Assembly (NCBI RefSeq): GCF_037975235.1
Contig: NZ_CP150241.1
Span: forward strand, 3,348,001-3,412,000
Reading direction: 5' to 3'
Source of the DNA: Paenibacillus sp. FSL R5-0341
Lineage (GTDB): Bacteria; Bacillota; Bacilli; Paenibacillales; Paenibacillaceae
DNA: 64,000 nt
Shown: positions 45,594 through 54,086 of the stretch, one piece after another
Position numbering within the stretch: position 1 is the first letter of the stretch
Layout: every line of letters starts with the position of its first letter
The notes under the pieces: generated by a model
Told to the model about the DNA's origin: nothing
Databases searched by the model: none
The model's input: only the letters and a program-made list of their open reading frames with translations
Made by a program: the position numbers and the translations under genes

Positions 45594-46823
45594 ATGACGA
45601 AGAGCACGAATTGGAGTGTTTTTGGACTGGCCATACTACTTGGTTTATTTTCTACATTAGGTCCATTTACGATTGATATGTATTTACCGGCATTTCCGGA
45701 GATTGCTCAAAATATGAATACAACGGCATCACTTGTACAATTTAGTCTTACTGCTTGTTTATTAGGACTAGGTGTAGGACAACTTGTTATGGGTCCTTTG
45801 AGTGACGCGTACGGTAGACGTAGACCATTGTTGATCTGCATGGCAGCTTATATTATTTGTTCCTTGGCATGTGCTTTTGCTCCGAATATCGGACTATTGA
45901 TTTTGTTTCGTTTCACGCAAGGATTTGCGGCTTCAGCTGGAATTGTCATTTCCCGTGCGATAGCTAGAGATCTGTACAGTGGACATGAACTCACTAAATT
46001 TTTCTCTTTGCTTTTGCTTGTAGGGAATTTGGGCCCTTTGGCAGCACCGATTGCAGGAAGTGGGGTTCTTTCATTCACGACATGGATTGGCGTGTTTATC
46101 TGCCTTTCATTCTTGGGGATTTTCTTATTAATTATGACAAAGTGGAGCTTAAAAGAAACACACCCCGTAGAAAAACGTATGGTTCCAGACTTCAAACAAC
46201 AATTGGGTAATTACAGAATGCTTCTGCGTGACCGTAAGTTTGTAGGCTACATGCTGGCACAGGGAATTATGACGGCAGGGGTCTTTGCTTATGTGGCCGG
46301 AACACCATTTATTTACCAAAATATATATGGCGTCACACCCACTGTTTTTGCTATTCTGTTTGCTTCGAACGGAATCAGCTTGATCATCGGATCTCAAATC
46401 GTGGGGCGATTGGCCAAACGTATCCCTGAGCAGACCCTGCTATTATCTGGGCTATGGCTTGCTATAATTGCAAGTGTTGCTGCTTTGGTGGTAACTCTGG
46501 TTCATGGTCCACTTTTCGCTTTGGTCATTCCATTGTTCTTCTTCGTCTGCTCGATCGGGATTACGTCTACAGCGGCATTCCCACTTGCCATGGAGAGTCA
46601 AGCTAAGATGGCCGGAAGTGCAGCAGCACTGCTCGGAGTCGTTCCTTTTCTTCTGGGTGCACTGGTTGCTCCTCTGGTCGGTATCGCCGGTGAGGACACT
46701 GCCGTCCCGTTAGGACTCACTTTATTAATGACCAGTATCATTGCGATTGTTACTTATTTCCTACTCGTTAAAAACGTCACGCAGCATACACCTAATCATG
46801 CCCAATCTAATGCTGACTTTTAA
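45594..46823 (+). CDS. Bcr/CflA family MFS multidrug exporter
   Basis: This 12-helix transporter of 409 residues shows typical Bcr/CflA segments: FTIDMYLPAFPEIAQNM, GPLSDAYGRRRPLL (motif A), RFTQGFAASAGIVISRAIARDLY, and GNLGPLAAPIAGSGVL (motif C). It exports drugs such as bicyclomycin or sulfonamides in related bacteria. The ribosome site (TTGGGGA) is weak. It is bracketed by two copies of the same terminator hairpin. Confidence 0.88.
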   Translation: MTKSTNWSVFGLAILLGLFSTLGPFTIDMYLPAFPEIAQNMNTTASLVQFSLTACLLGLGVGQLVMGPLSDAYGRRRPLLICMAAYIICSLACAFAPNIGLLILFRFTQGFAASAGIVISRAIARDLYSGHELTKFFSLLLLVGNLGPLAAPIAGSGVLSFTTWIGVFICLSFLGIFLLIMTKWSLKETHPVEKRMVPDFKQQLGNYRMLLRDRKFVGYMLAQGIMTAGVFAYVAGTPFIYQNIYGVTPTVFAILFASNGISLIIGSQIVGRLAKRIPEQTLLLSGLWLAIIASVAALVVTLVHGPLFALVIPLFFFVCSIGITSTAAFPLAMESQAKMAGSAAALLGVVPFLLGALVAPLVGIAGEDTAVPLGLTLLMTSIIAIVTYFLLVKNVTQHTPNHAQSNADF

Positions 46824-46879
46824 ATAGAAGGAACAGCTCGCCAAGCATTGGTCGGAGACATGAATATGACCCCATTACA

Positions 46880-46904
46880 AGTCGCTATCTTAGCGGCTTT
46901 TTTT
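46880..46904. terminator. Terminator, copy of the AGTCGCTA/TAGCGGCT hairpin
   Basis: AGTCGCTA-TCT-TAGCGGCT (46880-46898) plus a seven-T run, ending 4 bases from the stop of the convergent WYL gene. The upstream ACCCCATTAC resembles the flanks of the 3663 and 45472 copies. Confidence 0.85.
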
Positions 46905-46907
46905 GGT

Positions 46908-47870
46908 TTAAGGGCAGAATAAGTTTAATCTCTCTTGTACAGCATTCAGGACTTCTTCCGGAATCTCCTTAACCTTAATATCTTCACCTAGGAACAGCAA
47001 CCAATTAGTGATTTCGGTTAATTCTTCTGAATTATGAACATTCATATATGTCTTTAAGAGGGCTGTAGTTTGGTACGGATTCGTATAAGCAATTGAAAAC
47101 TTTAAAGGATGGTATCTTTTGAATTGAGCAATCGCCTTTGGACCAAGTTCCAGCACAAGATTGATAACTTCTTCCTGTGTACTTAGTTGCTCTATAATCT
47201 TTTTAGGACTCAACCTTTTTTTCGTCGGGTATACTTCTACATGAGTGATGTTGTCGACAGATACGATTCGTCTCTTTTCTTCCTCTAAGTCAAAACCTTC
47301 AATAATCCAATGGCCTTTTTGATGATGAAGGTGCAACAGAACAATGGGATAGGACTTTGTTTCCTTCTCTTCTTGGACAGTAACTAACAAATCATTTTCT
47401 AAGAGAAGAATTTGGATGAGTTTTTCCAAGGTAGGATGGGGCAGGTCTGAGAGATCAAGCAAGTCTGGATTATGAGGATTGGTCCCTTCAAAAAGCAATA
47501 TTTGATTCAAATGCACAAGGTCATCCTGCTGATTTTCGGAGATGAGGCCCAATAATTTTTCAGCTAAAGATTGACGACTCTTCAGATAAGGAAGCTGTTG
47601 ATTTCTTGTTGCCATAAAGGCAATAAATAGCGCTTTGATTTCATTATCGGTAAATCGGACGGTGGGCAGGAGGGAGTTGTTCATCACAAAATATCCCCCA
47701 TCCCGCCCAACTTCAGCGACAAGTGGCATTCCCATGGCTTCAATTTCTCTGATATCTCGAATAGCCGTTGAACGAGAAATGTTAAATTCTTGCATAATTT
47801 CAGAAATGGTAAAGTGGGCACGGTTATTGATATACCGCGTGATGATATTAATGCGTTCAACTTTTTTCAT
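46908..47870 (-). CDS. HTH/WYL-domain transcriptional regulator (YafY type)
   Basis: This regulator has 320 residues. The N-terminal helix-turn-helix is KVERINIITRYINNRAHFTISEIMQEFNISRSTAIRDIREIEAMGMPLVAEVGRDGGYF. A WYL domain follows at about 150-240 (KSYPIVLLHLHHQKGHWIIEGFDLEEEKRRIVSVDNITHVEVYP), with a helical/beta WCX-like C-terminus. Such proteins sense nucleic acid or small ligands. It is divergent from the GyrI-like gene at 47977 and probably controls it. Confidence 0.87.
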   Translation of the reverse strand: MKKVERINIITRYINNRAHFTISEIMQEFNISRSTAIRDIREIEAMGMPLVAEVGRDGGYFVMNNSLLPTVRFTDNEIKALFIAFMATRNQQLPYLKSRQSLAEKLLGLISENQQDDLVHLNQILLFEGTNPHNPDLLDLSDLPHPTLEKLIQILLLENDLLVTVQEEKETKSYPIVLLHLHHQKGHWIIEGFDLEEEKRRIVSVDNITHVEVYPTKKRLSPKKIIEQLSTQEEVINLVLELGPKAIAQFKRYHPLKFSIAYTNPYQTTALLKTYMNVHNSEELTEITNWLLFLGEDIKVKEIPEEVLNAVQERLNLFCP

Positions 47871-47976
47871 GGGGCCCCCTAAACAGTATCATATTCTGAC
47901 ATGATTTAAGGTTATTATAAACCCATCAAGTGAAAACACAAATCAATTGATCATTTAAAAGAGGATGGTGTAAACC

Positions 47977-48456
47977 ATGAGTAATTATCATTTCGAAGAA
48001 AAAGACAGCTTTATCGTGCTAGGAATTGGAACGGAGCTTAAGAGCGACTACACAGACTATGCTGGCATAAGCAAGGAGAAGGCTGATTTTTGGTCCACCG
48101 TGAAAGAGAATGGAAGCCTGGACACATTAAAGTCCCTAGCAACAAACGAGTACATTTTTGCTGTAAACGAAGCAGTCAATAACAAGATGATGCATTATGC
48201 TGGTGTCATGACAGAAGAATCTCTGCCAGAAGCAACGAGAGTGATCCAATTTCCTAAGGGAGAATACCTGGTTGTGAAGGGCGAAGCAGAGACGGCTGAT
48301 GCGCTTAGTAATATGCTTACTGGCATTGCCTTTGGTCAAGCTCTACCGACAGAAAAGGATTATGCCTATGTTGGTGGCCCAAACACAACGGTTGAAATGG
48401 GAGAGAAGAACGGCTTAGTATATGGTGAAATGTGGATTCCTGTTGTAAAGAACTAA
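47977..48456 (+). CDS. GyrI-like small-molecule-binding (AraC effector-binding domain) protein
   Basis: This is a stand-alone SHS2/GyrI-like domain of 159 residues (SFIVLGIGTELKSDY ... GVMTEESLPEATRVIQFPKGEYLVVKGEAETADALSNMLTGIAFGQALPTEKDY ... VYGEMWIPV). The same module forms the ligand-binding half of Rob/BmrR regulators. It may bind toxic amphiphiles or modulate gyrase. AGAGGATGG precedes the ATG. Divergence from the WYL gene suggests regulation by it. Confidence 0.8.
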   Translation: MSNYHFEEKDSFIVLGIGTELKSDYTDYAGISKEKADFWSTVKENGSLDTLKSLATNEYIFAVNEAVNNKMMHYAGVMTEESLPEATRVIQFPKGEYLVVKGEAETADALSNMLTGIAFGQALPTEKDYAYVGGPNTTVEMGEKNGLVYGEMWIPVVKN

Positions 48457-48480
48457 CTGAAGCATAAATATTCAAATGCG

Positions 48481-48518
48481 AAAGAATCCCTTCTTTTATA
48501 GGAAGTGGATTCTTTTTT
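48481..48518 (+). terminator. Terminator after GyrI-like gene
   Basis: AAAGAATCC (48481-48489) pairs with GGATTCTTT (48507-48515), with an inner CTTC/GAAG stem and a terminal T run. Confidence 0.8.
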
Positions 48519-48651
48519 AGTTCGATGTCTAGTGATTATCATTTAATAGATTTAGTTTTCCTCAAGTATGTTATCATAATCTTTGTGATGACGGCTTCAT
48601 TCGAGGATTTTTATATACATAAAGTCAATGGAAGGCAGGAGATATAGCAGT

Positions 48652-50091
48652 ATGGTCACGCTGATACTTTCGCTCGTTATGATTATGAACATATTACTCT
48701 CAGCGGTATTTTTGTTTTTTGAAAGGAGAGACATCGGTTATACCTGGGCCTGGCTCATGATTTTTTACTTCATTCCTATTTTAGGTTTTATCGTTTATCT
48801 CTTTCTGGGCCGTAACCTCAAAAAGAAAAATTTTTACGGACTTTCAGCTGAAGAGAGAAGTTCACTCAAGTTAATTGTCGAGAACCAAATAGTGACATTG
48901 AAGGAGCAACGTAAGGAAAGCAACCCCCTGCTCATGAAATATGCTGATCTGATTCAATTGAATCTCACTTCATCCAATGCAATCCTAACCAATGACAATG
49001 AGATATTCATCTTCGATGATGGACAAGAGAAATTTGATTCTTTATTTGCTGATATCAAGCATGCCAAGAAAGAGATTAACATCCAATATTACATTATACA
49101 ACCGGATTCCTTAGGGAAGAAATTACGAGATGAATTAACCATAAAAGCTAAAGAAGGCGTAAAAGTGCGAGTTCTCTATGACGAAATTGGTTCAAAGAAA
49201 CTTTCACTGAAATTTTTCAGAGAACTGATCTCTGCCGGTGGAGAAGTAGAGGTCTTTTTCCCATCACTGATTAGGCCTTTAAATTTCCGCATGAACAATC
49301 GAAATCATCGCAAACTTTGTATCATTGATGGAGAGATTGCTTATATCGGCGGATTTAATCTGGGAAATGAGTATCTAGGCATGGATAAAAAGTTTGGATA
49401 CTGGCGTGATACACATTTTAAAATGCACGGAGATGCCGTCAATCATATTCAAGGTAGGTTTATTTTGGATTGGAAACACGCCAGCAAATCCGGTCAAGTA
49501 AGTTACGAACAATTCTCCTTCAACACAGTCAAGCTTGGCGGTTCAAGTCCAGTTCAGATTGTGTCTAGTGGTCCTAACTCACAGGTAGAACACCTGAAGA
49601 ATATGTACATTAAGCTTATAGTAAATGCTAAAAAGAGTGTGTATATTCAAACACCTTACTTTATTCCTGACAGCACGTTTATGGATGCATGTAAAATCGC
49701 TCTCCTATCCGGGGTGGATCTGCGCATTATGATTCCCAATAAGCCCGATCACCCGTTTGTATATTGGGCAACTTGGGCGTATGTTGGTGAATTATTGGAC
49801 TATGGCGCGAAGATTCTGTTATATGACAATGGTTTTTTACACGCAAAGACCATTGTAGTTGACGAAGAAGTCGCTTCAGTAGGCACGATGAATATTGATT
49901 CCCGGAGCTTTAGGTTGAATTTTGAAGTGAATGCAATTGTATATGATGAGGGAGTTGCGAAACAACTTCAAGAATTGTTTCATCAAGATAGCCAGTTAAG
50001 TTCAGAGCTTACTTCTGATCGTTATAAAAATAGGTCCCTTATTATCAAGTTTAAAGAAGGAATATCACGTCTTCTTTCACCTATTTTATAG
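48652..50091 (+). CDS. cls: Cardiolipin synthase
   Basis: This is a membrane phospholipase D-superfamily enzyme of 479 residues joining two phosphatidylglycerols into cardiolipin. Two N-terminal membrane helices (about 1-55, including a YTWAWLMIFYFIPILGFIVYLFLGR segment) are followed by two HKD motifs: NHRKLCIIDGEIAYIGGFN (about 220) and FLHAKTIVVDEEVASVGTMN (about 400). ATG 48652 follows AGGAG by 10 bases; an earlier in-frame ATG 48628 has no ribosome site. Single gene with its own terminator. Confidence 0.92.
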   Translation: MVTLILSLVMIMNILLSAVFLFFERRDIGYTWAWLMIFYFIPILGFIVYLFLGRNLKKKNFYGLSAEERSSLKLIVENQIVTLKEQRKESNPLLMKYADLIQLNLTSSNAILTNDNEIFIFDDGQEKFDSLFADIKHAKKEINIQYYIIQPDSLGKKLRDELTIKAKEGVKVRVLYDEIGSKKLSLKFFRELISAGGEVEVFFPSLIRPLNFRMNNRNHRKLCIIDGEIAYIGGFNLGNEYLGMDKKFGYWRDTHFKMHGDAVNHIQGRFILDWKHASKSGQVSYEQFSFNTVKLGGSSPVQIVSSGPNSQVEHLKNMYIKLIVNAKKSVYIQTPYFIPDSTFMDACKIALLSGVDLRIMIPNKPDHPFVYWATWAYVGELLDYGAKILLYDNGFLHAKTIVVDEEVASVGTMNIDSRSFRLNFEVNAIVYDEGVAKQLQELFHQDSQLSSELTSDRYKNRSLIIKFKEGISRLLSPIL

Positions 50092-50200
50092 CTCAGCTTC
50101 ACTGCCGATGTTATACTCAACCAGGCACGATAAAACTTTTCACTGAAGTGCTTCTTAACGACTAAAGTATTATCAAATCCTTCTTTTTAAGTCAACAGTT

Positions 50201-50232
50201 AAAAGCTCTCTTCCAAATGGAAGAGAGCTTTT
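50201..50232. terminator. Bidirectional terminator
   Basis: AAAAGCTCTCTTCC (50201-50214) and GGAAGAGAGCTTTT (50219-50232) form a perfect 14-bp stem with a four-base loop between convergent cls and the germination operon. Confidence 0.85.
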
Positions 50233-50254
50233 CCAATTACACGACAGCATGTAA

Positions 50255-51376
50255 TTAATTTAAAACACCGCTGCCGACTATTTTAACCTTTACTTCCGGA
50301 TGAAAACGAACTTGGCCATATTGTTTATTCCAATCTAGGCTTTTCCACAAGTCTGGGTAATGGGCAATTAAATGTCTGCCAATCCCGAAGGAATCACAAC
50401 CACTTTGCTGAAGTGTCTTGATAATTTGTTCTGCGTTATGAGTCATGTCATCGGATAGCTTACGATTCAGACGGTTAATCGTCTCCTTTTCCTGCAGATG
50501 GTTCATTGCATACTCAACAATAGTTACAGGAAGTTCAATATGAAGATTTACATCAATCTGACTGTCATCAGCCACTTTTACAGCGAGTTTGCGCTTAATC
50601 TGTTCGGTATTCGCTTCGTAAGTGACATAGTTCCGTGGATTGTTGGAAGGCCCTGGATGAATCTTTTTGACAAAACGCGCCGCTTTATTCCATTTACCAC
50701 TCATAATAATGTATAGCGGAGCCTGTTCGGTATTGAGACTCCCACTGAACCTTTGCCCATGAAACAGGGCGATTCCCCGAGCATCAATTTCTTCTCCGTC
50801 CTTATAGAGGTAAGGTAGCGTAAAATCCTGTCCGGGATCCAGCATGGGAGGGAGAAGGGTCTCTAACGTCATTTCAGGAAAAATGCATAATTCCTCCAGA
50901 CTCTTAATTTTTTTCGTAATAAACTCACCAATTAGTATGCTGCCGACTCTTTTCTGGTGTAACAAATCTCCGGCATCACCATCCACAATCGCAATTTTCA
51001 CATGCGAGGTCGGGTAATCGGGTTCCCGATATAAGACATCCAAGTAAGGATAAATGTCATTCTGTGCGAGTTTGTTGCCGTATAAGATCATCCCATATTT
51101 GAAAAAACGAATATCTCCCGTCACTTTAGCCCGGATTCTATCTGTGCTTTGACGAACCGATCTCCCGGCACCTGAATGGACTTCATTAACGCTACTCCCT
51201 TGTTCACTTTCAAAATCATCGACAATTTCAAGCGTTTGTTTAATGTCACCCTCTGAGGTGATGTCATATGCTGAAGCATTAGCCAGTCTTGCATCTTTTA
51301 GACTATCCTGATCCCAGCATCCCGTCATCAACATGAGCAGGATCAGCATGCCAAGAGCCATTCCTTGTTTACTCAT
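50255..51376 (-). CDS. Spore germination receptor subunit C (Ger(x)C lipoprotein)
   Basis: This 373-residue protein is the C subunit of a nutrient germinant receptor. It has a lipoprotein signal peptide with lipobox MTGC followed by WDQDSLKDARLANASAYDITSEG, the typical Ger(x)C start (GCWD). The three-domain Ger(x)C fold continues to the conserved end VRFHPEVKVKIVGSGVL. It is anchored to the spore inner membrane. The start overlaps the B-subunit stop by 4 bases. It is the last gene of the A-B-C operon. Confidence 0.9.
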   Translation of the reverse strand: MSKQGMALGMLILLMLMTGCWDQDSLKDARLANASAYDITSEGDIKQTLEIVDDFESEQGSSVNEVHSGAGRSVRQSTDRIRAKVTGDIRFFKYGMILYGNKLAQNDIYPYLDVLYREPDYPTSHVKIAIVDGDAGDLLHQKRVGSILIGEFITKKIKSLEELCIFPEMTLETLLPPMLDPGQDFTLPYLYKDGEEIDARGIALFHGQRFSGSLNTEQAPLYIIMSGKWNKAARFVKKIHPGPSNNPRNYVTYEANTEQIKRKLAVKVADDSQIDVNLHIELPVTIVEYAMNHLQEKETINRLNRKLSDDMTHNAEQIIKTLQQSGCDSFGIGRHLIAHYPDLWKSLDWNKQYGQVRFHPEVKVKIVGSGVLN

Positions 51377-52461
51377 ATCATCTTCTCTTTTCGTTTCAAT
51401 ATATAAGACAGGAGCAGGAGCAATAGAGGCAAGATCATCAGAAAAAAGTAAGCCGATCTGTTGGCAATCGTACTAATTAACTCAAGGTTTTCCTTCTGTT
51501 GTGGCAGATAGGCAATTACGCAAGAAGCAATAACGACATAAGGCACGGCCTTTTTATGATGTTTTTGTTTGAACAGGTAACTTATACCGTAGGATGCTGT
51601 GTAATAGTAGCCACAAATGGCCCCGAAAATTGAAATTAACCAGATGGGCAGGAACAGAAAATCGGCCCGATCCATTGTCCCGAGTGGGATAGAGCGGAGC
51701 AGATAAATGACAGGTTCAGGCATTAAGTCAAGTTGCTGAGGACTGAAAGCCGTTGAACAAATGAACACGGTAAATGCATACAACAAAACGACAACAGCGC
51801 TTGCTAAAGCAACAGACTTAAGTTTGCCACCGCTGCTACCTTCAACCATAGGAAACACAACGAGAAAAAATTCGAATCCGAACATCGCCATTAATGTTTC
51901 GGTTGAACCACTAATAATATTAGGCCAACCTGCTTCGGTCATAGGCAAAAGATATAACAGATTGATTTCCTTGATTCCGTAACTGATCAATACCATCATG
52001 GGCAAGACCAAAAAGGAGATGAGCACAAGCACCCGGGCAATAATTCGCAATTTTTGACGAACCAAATAGATGCTGCTGAACAAAAAGAGGGCTAAAATAG
52101 CCCAGCGTGGAGTATCCTGCAGCATCCAGCGGTTAATTACACCGTAGGCGTTTACCAGGACAGAAGTGCCCATCAACAGGAAATATCCGACATAGGCAAT
52201 AATCAGTATCTTCCCAATCCATTTACCCGTGATCAGCGTTACAATTTGATATATTGATGAACTCGGGAATCTTCGCATCAAAAGCCAGCACAGCAGGATG
52301 ATAAGTTGAATCAGGAATCCTCCTAGAAAAACAGAGATCCACCCGCCGCCCTTGGACAGAAGGTGTATCCGGTAAGGGAGGGACAAAATATCTACACCGA
52401 TTTCAAATTTCATAATGAGTAAGAACAATTGTCCCCGAGTGATTGTCGTTTCCTTATTCAC
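51373..52461 (-). CDS. Spore germination receptor subunit B (endospore germination permease)
   Basis: This is a ten-helix amino-acid-permease-like membrane protein of 362 residues (TITRGQLFLLIMKFEIGVDILSLPYRIHLLSKGGGWISVFLGG...) of the GerAB family, which binds germinants such as amino acids. The GTG start at 52461 lies inside the end of the A-subunit gene (8-base overlap), with GAGGAG upstream. Confidence 0.9.
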   Translation of the reverse strand: MNKETTITRGQLFLLIMKFEIGVDILSLPYRIHLLSKGGGWISVFLGGFLIQLIILLCWLLMRRFPSSSIYQIVTLITGKWIGKILIIAYVGYFLLMGTSVLVNAYGVINRWMLQDTPRWAILALFLFSSIYLVRQKLRIIARVLVLISFLVLPMMVLISYGIKEINLLYLLPMTEAGWPNIISGSTETLMAMFGFEFFLVVFPMVEGSSGGKLKSVALASAVVVLLYAFTVFICSTAFSPQQLDLMPEPVIYLLRSIPLGTMDRADFLFLPIWLISIFGAICGYYYTASYGISYLFKQKHHKKAVPYVVIASCVIAYLPQQKENLELISTIANRSAYFFLMILPLLLLLLSYILKRKEKMI

Positions 52462-53917
52462 GTTTTTTCCAACTCCTCGAGAACTTCTGCTGATTCAGCC
52501 GCTGCGGCCGGGCATCATGAGGACGCTCGCGAAGCGCCCAGATAGGAAATCGAATCCATACATCCTTCATGTCCTTTAATCGGAAAGGGGCGACTGGAGC
52601 AAAATAAGGCGATCCGAAGTTCTCCAGCTTACAGAGGTGAATGGTTAGAATCACCAGACCAAATGCGATGCCTATATATCCAAAAAGCGCCGCTCCAATC
52701 ATCATCGGAAAGCGGAGAATACGCACTGCTGAACTCATCTCATGCGAAGGTACCAAGAACGACGAGATGGCGGTCAGTGATACCACAATAATCATCGTAT
52801 AGGATACAAGCCCAGCACGAACGATCGCATCTCCGATAACCAAACCGCCGACGATGCCGATCGTCTGGCCCACGCGGCTGGGAAGTCGGACCCCGGCTTC
52901 TCTTAATACTTCAAAGATCAGTTCAAGCAACATGGCCTCTACCAGGGCAGGAAAGGGGATACTTTGCAGTGATTTCTTAATTGTATGTGCCAGCTCCAAC
53001 GGTAAAATCGCGGAGTGAAAGGAGATGGTTGCAATATAAACGGCAGGTAATGTAAATGCAATGACGAAGCTCATCATACGAATTAAGCGTAAAAAAGAAC
53101 TGACGATCCAGCGACCATGATAATCATCCGGACTTTGGTAAAATGCAAAAAACGTAACTGGCGCAATAAGAGCTGACGGGCTGCCTTCGGCAAGTATGGC
53201 AACGCGTCCCTCCATCAGATTGGCAATAACCCGGTCAGGTCGTTCTGTACTAAGCTGCTGAGGGAACAGAGAAAAGGGATTATCCTCAATAAACTCTTCA
53301 ATAAACCCTGGAGCCAGCACCATATCAGAAGATATGGATGAGATTCGCTCTTTTACCTCTTCTACCAACGCTGGATTGGTCACATCCTGGAGGTATACAA
53401 CTGCAATTTTGGTATGTGTCTTCTCGCCAACGTTAAAATATCGAACGATTAAGGACGGACTGATAATTTGTCTACGGATTAGATTCAAATTAACGGAAAG
53501 TTGCTCTATGAATCCATTGTGCGGTCCTCGAATAACACCTTCGTTTTCTGGTTCGGTTGTGTTGCGGACATACATTTTCTCGGTTGAAAGAATGTAAAAC
53601 TCCGGGTTCCCGTCAAGTATGTAAAGACATTTCCCTTGAATGAGTGAGTCTATTCCGTTTTGCAGATCAGTATCTTTTTGACTTTCTAAAGTGGTGAACG
53701 ATGGATAGATTTCCGAATGAGTCTGATCCTTTAGAGCTGTTATGACATGTGTTTGAATGATTTCCTGATCTACAAGTGAATCGATATAGAGAAGCACACT
53801 CTGCACACCATTGAATAAGAGCGAATGTTGTTTCAAATCGTCAGTATGATAAAGGGACTGCTCCACATAAGAAATATTCATTTTTAATTCAGAGCATGCA
53901 TGATTGGTTGGGGCCAT
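52454..53917 (-). CDS. Spore germination receptor subunit A
   Basis: This 487-residue GerA-family protein has a large N-terminal cytoplasmic domain (about 1-270) ending in PSALIAPVTFFAFYQSPDDYHGRWI. About 4-5 membrane helices follow, including LELIFEVLREAGVRLPSRVGQTIGIVGGLVIGDAIVRAG, a family signature. ATG 53917 follows AGGTGG; an in-frame extension to 53995 has no ribosome site. It is first in the operon, preceded by a sigma-G-like promoter. Confidence 0.9.
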   Translation of the reverse strand: MAPTNHACSELKMNISYVEQSLYHTDDLKQHSLLFNGVQSVLLYIDSLVDQEIIQTHVITALKDQTHSEIYPSFTTLESQKDTDLQNGIDSLIQGKCLYILDGNPEFYILSTEKMYVRNTTEPENEGVIRGPHNGFIEQLSVNLNLIRRQIISPSLIVRYFNVGEKTHTKIAVVYLQDVTNPALVEEVKERISSISSDMVLAPGFIEEFIEDNPFSLFPQQLSTERPDRVIANLMEGRVAILAEGSPSALIAPVTFFAFYQSPDDYHGRWIVSSFLRLIRMMSFVIAFTLPAVYIATISFHSAILPLELAHTIKKSLQSIPFPALVEAMLLELIFEVLREAGVRLPSRVGQTIGIVGGLVIGDAIVRAGLVSYTMIIVVSLTAISSFLVPSHEMSSAVRILRFPMMIGAALFGYIGIAFGLVILTIHLCKLENFGSPYFAPVAPFRLKDMKDVWIRFPIWALRERPHDARPQRLNQQKFSRSWKKRE

Positions 53918-53949
53918 TGATCCACCTCGTTTCAAAATGCGACTTGGAT

Positions 53950-53978
53950 TATTTTGTGCAAAATCAAGACGATTATTC
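53950..53978 (-). promoter_or_regulatory. Candidate sigma-G promoter of the germination operon
   Basis: On the minus strand GAATA (53974-53978), 17 bases, CAAAATA (53950-53956) match GHATR-N17/18-CATNHTA with one mismatch, about 33 bases before the gerA-type start. Known ger operons are forespore-expressed from sigma-G, which supports the call. Confidence 0.5.
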
Positions 53979-54086
53979 AATAATTCACAATTCAATTAGA
54001 AACTTTTTCCTAAATCTAGCGTCTAATACTATGACTTTTTGAGGGGATACAAATTACTAGAGAGCAGAAGGAGCCAAAGACAAAGC

